Source: Candidatus Aminicenantota bacterium (GTDB lineage Bacteria; Acidobacteriota; Aminicenantia; UBA2199). Taken from it: DNA of 10,064 nucleotides. Shown piece after piece: positions 5,901 to 10,064 of the stretch (positions are counted from its first letter, which is position 1; every line of letters starts with the position of its first letter). Under the pieces are notes generated by a model. The model did no database searches and was not told the origin of the DNA. It was given only the letters and a program-made list of their open reading frames with translations. The DNA lies in contig JAUWNT010000077.1 of the NCBI GenBank assembly GCA_030612495.1, positions 1 through 10,064 of the forward strand, given 5' to 3'. A program made the position numbers and the translations under genes.

Positions 5901-7026
5901 GCCCTTTTTTGAACCAAGGGGTACCCCATTTTCCGAGTATTATAGAATTAAGGGTTTAATTGATCTTGGGCATTCAATAGACCTTGTAACCTACCCATTT
6001 GGTGAGGATAAAAAATTTAAAGGTTTACAAATTTTCAGATGTGCTAAACCCCCATTTATAAACAAAGTTAAAACAGGACCATCATTTTCAAAAATCATTC
6101 TTGATATTTTTCTTGTCATCAAAGTTATTGGAAGAGTTATAAAAAAAAAATATGATTTGATTCATACTCATGAAGAGGCAAACATTATTGGGACTGTTTT
6201 CAACAAAATAACCCGAATTCCCCATCTTTATGACATGCACTCCTCTCTTGTTCAACAGATGGACAATTTCAAATTTACAAAATCAAAGATAATTATCTCT
6301 TTTTTTAAAATGATTGAAAAAATCTCTTTGAAAAATGCTAAGTCTACAATTGTAATCTGTAAATCCCTGTTTCAATACTCATCAACAATAACCAATAAAA
6401 AAAAATTAACTCTTATCGAAAATTTTATTGATGATGCTCCTGAATTATTAGATAAAGATAAGATAAATGATATAAGAAATAAATTGGGAGTTCAAAATAA
6501 AAAGGTAATTATGTATACTGGAACTTTTGAAAAATACCAGGGCATCCCATTAGTGATTGAAAGCATGAAATATCTTGATGAGAACTTCTGTCTTGTACTG
6601 GTGGGTGGGAAAAAAGAACAGATAAAAGAGATAAAAAATATATTAAAAGAAAAAGCATTAGAGCAAAGAGTAATTGTTCTTGGAAGAAAACAGCCTTATG
6701 AAATCCCTTACTTCTTAAAAATATCAGATGTACTTGTGTCACCAAGAATCCTGGGCACAAACATCCCCTTAAAAATTTACTCCTATTTAAAAGCAGGAGT
6801 CCCTATTGTTGCTACAAACTTATATACTCACACTCAATCATTAAATAAAAATATAGCTATATTAACAGATCCTGAACCTGAAAAATTTGCAACAGGAATA
6901 AAAGATGCTGTATCAGGAAGAGGTAAAATAGTATCAAAAAACGCAATAGAATTTTATAAACAGAATTACACCTATGAAAAGTATCTTGAGCTTGTAAACA
7001 TTGCAGTAACCAAAGCAACAGGATAA
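5875..7026 (+). CDS. Family 4-like (GT-B) glycosyltransferase
   Basis: A 383-residue GT-B protein with no membrane segment. The N-terminal domain begins MKILMIAPEPFFEPRGTPFS, where a donor/acceptor glycine loop is expected, then LGHSIDLVTYPFGED (31-45), YDLIHTHEEAN (93-103) and LYDMHSSL (118-125). The C-terminal Rossmann domain starts VIMYTGTFEKYQGIP (211-225), then LVGGKKEQI (242-250), VIVLGRKQPYEIPYFL (266-281) and DVLVSPRILGTN-PLKIYSYLKAGVPIVATN. The last segment stands where GT4 enzymes carry E-x7-E, but the two glutamates are absent; SPR-x-x-G-x-N-x-PLK appears to be a subfamily pattern. The ATG lies within the end of the GT2 gene (26-nt overlap), so the two are very likely co-translated and probably act in the same glycan or glycolipid pathway. 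The sugar is unknown. Confidence 0.88.
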   Translation: MKILMIAPEPFFEPRGTPFSEYYRIKGLIDLGHSIDLVTYPFGEDKKFKGLQIFRCAKPPFINKVKTGPSFSKIILDIFLVIKVIGRVIKKKYDLIHTHEEANIIGTVFNKITRIPHLYDMHSSLVQQMDNFKFTKSKIIISFFKMIEKISLKNAKSTIVICKSLFQYSSTITNKKKLTLIENFIDDAPELLDKDKINDIRNKLGVQNKKVIMYTGTFEKYQGIPLVIESMKYLDENFCLVLVGGKKEQIKEIKNILKEKALEQRVIVLGRKQPYEIPYFLKISDVLVSPRILGTNIPLKIYSYLKAGVPIVATNLYTHTQSLNKNIAILTDPEPEKFATGIKDAVSGRGKIVSKNAIEFYKQNYTYEKYLELVNIAVTKATG

Positions 7027-7056
7027 AAATTGTGTTTTCAAAATTAAGGAGCTTAT

Positions 7057-8361
7057 ATGATAGAAAGGTATGAAGTTGATGAGATTTCAAAGATATGGAA
7101 TAGAGAAAATAAATATAGAAAATGGCTTGAAGTAGAACTTGCAATAGCAGAGACCTGGTACGAGCTTGGCAAAATCCCAAAAACAAGTTTAAAAAATATC
7201 AAAAAAAAAGCTGATTTTGATATAAAAAGGATCAATGAGGTAGAAAAGAAAGTAAAACACGATGTTATTGCATTTTTAACCTCAATCGAAGAACATATTG
7301 GAAAGGATTCTGCTTATATTCATATGGGAGTTACATCATACGATATTGTTGACACTGCTCTCTCCCTGTTAATAGATGAATCCCTTAAAATAATCATAAA
7401 TAAAGCAGATAAATCAAAAAACATCTTAATTCAAGAAGCATTTAAATACAAAGATTTGCAATCTATCGGAAGAACTCATGGAATTCATGCTGAGCCTGTT
7501 ACATTTGGCATTAAATATCTTATATGGTATGAAGAAATAAAGAGAAATATAAACAGATTGATAAATGCAAAGGAGATAATATCTGTAGGGAAAATTTCCG
7601 GTTCTGTTGGAACATATATTCATTTCCCCCCTGAAGGAGAAGAAATAGCTTTAAAGAAGTTGAATTTAAAACCCTGTAAAGTTTCATCACAAATAATTCA
7701 AAGAGACAGGCATATGCAAGTTATATATGCTATTGCAAGTATGGTATCTGGAATAGAAAAAATAGCTATTGAAATAAGACATCTTCAAAGAACAGAAGTT
7801 CTTGAGGTTGAAGAGCCCTTTACAAAAGGGCAGAAGGGATCTTCATCAATGCCCCATAAAAAAAACCCGGTAAAAAGCGAGAGAATCTGCGGATTGGCTA
7901 GGCTCTTGAGAGGAAATTTGTCAGTAGCTTTTGAAAATAATCTTTTATGGCATGAGAGGGACATTTCACATTCTTCTTCAGAACGTATAATTTTCCCTGA
8001 TTCATTCCACATAACCGCATTTATATTGGATGAAATATCATATGTTATTGAAAACATTAATATTTACCCGGAAAACATAAAGAAAAACCTTGATATTACA
8101 AATGAAGTATATTATTCTCAAAAGGTGTTAACTTTACTTGTAAATAAAGGCATGCCAAGACAAAAAGCTTATGAATTAGTACAAAAGAGTGCCCTTGAAT
8201 CATGGACAGAAAAGAAAAATTTTAGAAAATTGATCTTTAAAGACAAGGAAATAAATTCTTTATGTACAAAATTAGAACTTAATAAAGCTTTTTCTGAAAA
8301 AGATTTCTTGTCTGGTATAAATAAAATTTTTAAGAAGTTCGAGCATGAAAAAAAGATTTAA
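7057..8361 (+). CDS. purB: Adenylosuccinate lyase
   Basis: Catalyses two fumarate-releasing steps in purine synthesis: SAICAR to AICAR, and adenylosuccinate to AMP. The 434 residues match the bacterial (Bacillus-like, shorter) form. Active-site histidines fall at His68 (KHDV), His89 (YIHMGVTSYD) and His141 (GRTHGIHAEPVTFG), the same positions I recall for the B. subtilis enzyme. The superfamily signature GSSSMPHKKNPVKSE (261-275) carries the catalytic serine and flexible loop. IIQRDRHM (213-220) is also typical. The ATG has a clear AAGGAG at 7046-7051. Only 30 nt separate it from the glycosyltransferase upstream, too short for a purine riboswitch, so it is probably read through from upstream or from a promoter inside the preceding gene. 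purM follows after 15 nt. Confidence 0.97.
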   Translation: MIERYEVDEISKIWNRENKYRKWLEVELAIAETWYELGKIPKTSLKNIKKKADFDIKRINEVEKKVKHDVIAFLTSIEEHIGKDSAYIHMGVTSYDIVDTALSLLIDESLKIIINKADKSKNILIQEAFKYKDLQSIGRTHGIHAEPVTFGIKYLIWYEEIKRNINRLINAKEIISVGKISGSVGTYIHFPPEGEEIALKKLNLKPCKVSSQIIQRDRHMQVIYAIASMVSGIEKIAIEIRHLQRTEVLEVEEPFTKGQKGSSSMPHKKNPVKSERICGLARLLRGNLSVAFENNLLWHERDISHSSSERIIFPDSFHITAFILDEISYVIENINIYPENIKKNLDITNEVYYSQKVLTLLVNKGMPRQKAYELVQKSALESWTEKKNFRKLIFKDKEINSLCTKLELNKAFSEKDFLSGINKIFKKFEHEKKI

Positions 8362-8376
8362 CCTGGAGGTAAAATA

Positions 8377-9396
8377 ATGTCCGAAAGTATGTATTCTAAA
8401 GCTGGTGTTGACATTGATAAGGGAAATCAGGCTGTAAATAAGATAAAAGAAATGGTTAAAAAGTTAGGAATCCGTGAGATTGGAAAATTTAGTGGGTTTT
8501 TCCCGCTTAAACAAAAAATAAAAAATCCTGTTTTAGTCTCTTCTGCTGATGGAGTAGGAACAAAATTAAAAATAGCATTTATGATGGAAAAGCATGACAC
8601 TATTGGCAAAGACATTGTGAATCACTGTGTGAATGATATTCTGGTGTATGGAGCAAAACCTTTATTTTTTCTTGATTATATTGGCATGTGTAAAGTAGAT
8701 CCTGATGTAGTCTCTGATATAGTTAAAGGAATTTTAAACGCATGTATAGAAAACGATTTTATACTTCTTGGTGGAGAGACTGCTGAAATGCCTGGGTTTT
8801 ACAACAATAAAGAATATGACCTTGCTGGTTTTATTGTTGGTATAGTTGAAGGAAACAAAATAATTGATGGTAAAAAAATAAAAAAGGGTGATCTGCTAAT
8901 TGGATTACCCTCAACAGGCCTTCATACCAATGGTTATTCTCTTGCAAGGCAAATTGTGTTTGAAAAATTAAAATTAAAAGTCGATACAATTGCTCAAGGA
9001 TTTTCAAGAACAATAGGTGAAGAACTACTTGAAACTCACAGATCATATCTTAAACCTGTTATGAAATTAATTAAGGGTAATTTAGTTAAAGGAATTGCAC
9101 ATATTACAGGTGGAGGTTTTATTGATAACATCCCAAGAATTTTACCTAAAGATAAGAGTGCTCAGATTGAAAAAGTGTGGAAAATTCCCCAAATTTTTCA
9201 GTTTCTAATTGATGCTGGAAAAATAGATGAAGCAGAGAGATATAGAGTGTTTAATATGGGAATAGGAATGGTTCTGGTTATAGATAAAAATGATCTAACA
9301 AAAGTTGAGAACATTATGAATTCCTTAGATGAAAAATTCTACTTAATAGGCCAAATCATAGAAAGTAAAAATGAAAATAGAATCATTATAAATTGA
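8377..9396 (+). CDS. purM: Phosphoribosylformylglycinamidine cyclo-ligase (AIR synthetase)
   Basis: Closes the imidazole ring: FGAM plus ATP gives 5-aminoimidazole ribotide (AIR), the branch point between purines and the thiamine pyrimidine. The 339 residues are full length. Motifs: YSKAGVDIDKGN (6-17), SADGVGTKLKIA (56-67), GKDIVNHCVNDILVYGAKPLFFLDYI (within 77-102), LLGGETAEMPGFY (130-142), DLAGFIVG (148-155), GLPSTGLHTNGYSLAR (176-191) and AHITGGGFIDNIPR (241-254). These cover the PurM/PurL-fold ATP-binding dimer elements. The ribosome site GGAGG (8365-8369) is strong and fixes the ATG. The stop codon overlaps the TTG start of thiF, tying AIR synthesis to thiamine genes. It is co-directional with purB, but the pathway genes between them (purE, purC) are not here. 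Confidence 0.98.
   Translation: MSESMYSKAGVDIDKGNQAVNKIKEMVKKLGIREIGKFSGFFPLKQKIKNPVLVSSADGVGTKLKIAFMMEKHDTIGKDIVNHCVNDILVYGAKPLFFLDYIGMCKVDPDVVSDIVKGILNACIENDFILLGGETAEMPGFYNNKEYDLAGFIVGIVEGNKIIDGKKIKKGDLLIGLPSTGLHTNGYSLARQIVFEKLKLKVDTIAQGFSRTIGEELLETHRSYLKPVMKLIKGNLVKGIAHITGGGFIDNIPRILPKDKSAQIEKVWKIPQIFQFLIDAGKIDEAERYRVFNMGIGMVLVIDKNDLTKVENIMNSLDEKFYLIGQIIESKNENRIIIN
9393..9396 (+). promoter_or_regulatory. purM stop / thiF TTG start overlap (translational coupling site)
   Basis: The four bases TTGA contain the thiF initiator TTG and the purM stop TGA. The 25 bases before them are A-rich and lack any AGGAGG-like sequence. Termination-reinitiation is the simplest way to translate thiF, so its output should be tied to, and lower than, that of purM. 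Confidence 0.7.
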
Positions 9397-9977
9397 ACAC
9401 TCTTTCAGAGAAATTAAAAAAATACTGTATAGGCATTGCTGGTGCGGGTGGGCTTGGATCTAATTGTGCAGTTAGTTTGGCCAGAATTGGAATTGGTAAA
9501 ATCGTAATTGCTGATTATGATATTGTTTCAAAGAGTATTTTAAACAGGCAATATTATTTTTTAGATCAAATTGGAGAGAAAAAAGTATTCGCTCTAAAGG
9601 AAAATATATCAAGAATTAATCCAGATGTAGAAATATATACATATGATCTGAAATTAAATTCAGATAAAATCATTAAGATTTTCAAAGATTGTGATGTTAT
9701 TGTTGAAGCAGTTGACCTTGCTGAGACAAAACAAATGGTAATTGAAACAATTCTCTCACAAATGCCTGATAAATATATAGTCTCAGGTTTAGGCATAGCC
9801 GGGTATGGTAAAAATATAGAGATAAAAACAAGAAGGATCGACAAATTATATATTTGTGGTGACGAAAAAACAGAGATCTCTGAAATTAATCCGCCTCTTG
9901 CTCCAAAAGTTGGAATAGTTGCAAATATGCAGGCTAATCAGGTTATTGAAATAGTACTTGATATATTAAAAAAATAA
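9393..9977 (+). CDS. thiF: ThiF-family (type 2) sulfur-carrier adenylyltransferase
   Basis: Expected to adenylate the C-terminal glycine of ThiS so that it can take up sulfur for thiazole synthesis. The 194 residues contain the E1-like Rossmann core: IGIAGAGGLGSN (13-24), acidic D41, the ThiF/MoeB-type DIVSKSILNRQYY (43-55) with Arg52, GEKKV (61-65), INPDVEIYTYD (75-85), and VEAVDLAETKQ (104-114). The tail ICGDEKTE and APKVGIVANMQANQVIEIVL fits the short ThiF 'family 2'. The CxxC zinc pairs of E. coli ThiF/MoeB are absent, as is normal in this short group. TTG is the only plausible start: an in-frame TAG lies at 9378-9380 and the glycine loop comes only 17 codons in. There is no Shine-Dalgarno site, so initiation probably depends on ribosomes finishing purM. 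The ThiS-like start downstream supports the role. Confidence 0.9.
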   Translation: MNTLSEKLKKYCIGIAGAGGLGSNCAVSLARIGIGKIVIADYDIVSKSILNRQYYFLDQIGEKKVFALKENISRINPDVEIYTYDLKLNSDKIIKIFKDCDVIVEAVDLAETKQMVIETILSQMPDKYIVSGLGIAGYGKNIEIKTRRIDKLYICGDEKTEISEINPPLAPKVGIVANMQANQVIEIVLDILKK

Positions 9978-9998
9978 TAGAACATAGAGGTTAATAAA

Positions 9999-10064
9999 AT
10001 GAAGATTATATTGAACAACAGAGAAAAAGAAATCACAGAAAAAAATGAACTGAATGTTATAGAA
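9999..10064 (+). CDS. thiS: ThiS-like sulfur carrier protein, 5' part only (cut by the window end)
   Basis: The first 22 codons are visible, with ribosome site AGAGG (9986-9990) 8 nt before the ATG and thiF ending 21 nt upstream. The peptide starts MKIILNNREKEI and continues to NELNVIE. This matches the opening beta-hairpin of ThiS (about 65 residues, MxIxlNGKexei...), a ubiquitin-like protein whose C-terminal Gly-Gly accepts sulfur as thiocarboxylate. The diagnostic Gly-Gly end lies outside the window, so a MoaD-like carrier is not excluded; the adjacent ThiF type favours ThiS. thiG and thiH would be expected next, by analogy with known clusters. Confidence 0.75.
   Translation, partial: MKIILNNREKEITEKNELNVIE

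Noticed and set aside
7027..7056. A purine riboswitch or terminator between the GT4 gene and purB.
   Set aside because: The gap is only 30 nt and contains the ribosome site; there is no room for an aptamer, and no stable hairpin is seen.
9978..9998. A TPP riboswitch ahead of the ThiS-like gene.
   Set aside because: Only 21 nt separate the genes, and a TPP aptamer needs far more.

Overview
The window is AT-rich (about one-third G+C by eye) bacterial chromosome, densely packed with housekeeping genes. Spacers are short, several genes overlap by 4 nt, and Shine-Dalgarno sites (AGGAGG-like) are clear at the unoverlapped starts. No transposase, integrase, phage gene, CRISPR array, tRNA or rRNA is visible, and no stretch over 300 bases lacks a gene. 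The organism cannot be named from this. A zinc-ligand-poor, type-2 ThiF beside a ThiS start is the form common in anaerobes. The DPM-synthase-like GT2 plus GT4 pair, and a GAF protein leading a pyrE operon, recall anaerobic Gram-negative or candidate-phylum genomes; that is only an impression.

Layout. Positions 1-133 are a non-coding leader for groES (134-400, +), which has no groEL directly behind it. It runs head-on into a five-gene minus-strand operon, and the two coding ends overlap by 8 bp. In transcription order the operon is: a GAF-domain protein (4787-4233), pyrE (4236-3703), tsaD (3617-2580), gltX (2572-1103) and a SpoU/RlmB-type rRNA 2'-O-methyltransferase (1106-393). GAF/pyrE and gltX/rlmB overlap by ATGA. 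The only sizeable internal gap (85 bp, pyrE-tsaD) may hold a secondary promoter.

A divergent intergenic region of about 120 bp (4788-4907), with a (TAA)5 repeat and an A10 tract, separates this operon from a plus-strand series. That series is: a membrane GT2 glycosyltransferase (about 4908-5900), a cytosolic GT4 glycosyltransferase (5875-7026, 26-nt overlap), purB (7057-8361), purM (8377-9396), a type-2 thiF (9393-9977, TTG start overlapping the purM stop) and the first 22 codons of a thiS-like gene (9999 to the window end).

How the genes fit together. The minus operon combines pyrimidine synthesis (PyrE) with translation quality functions: TsaD makes t6A37 of tRNA, GltX charges tRNA-Glu, and RlmB methylates 23S rRNA. 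Its first gene is a possible small-molecule sensor. In the plus series, PurM makes aminoimidazole ribotide (AIR), the branch point to both purines and the thiamine pyrimidine. ThiF/ThiS, coupled directly behind it, supply sulfur for the thiamine thiazole. The GT2/GT4 pair probably acts in envelope polysaccharide or lipid-linked sugar synthesis. I see no clearly novel system. The most interesting points are the purM-thiF-thiS coupling, the GAF-led operon, the short-roof GroES without a groEL neighbour, and the GT4 lacking the usual E-x7-E motif.
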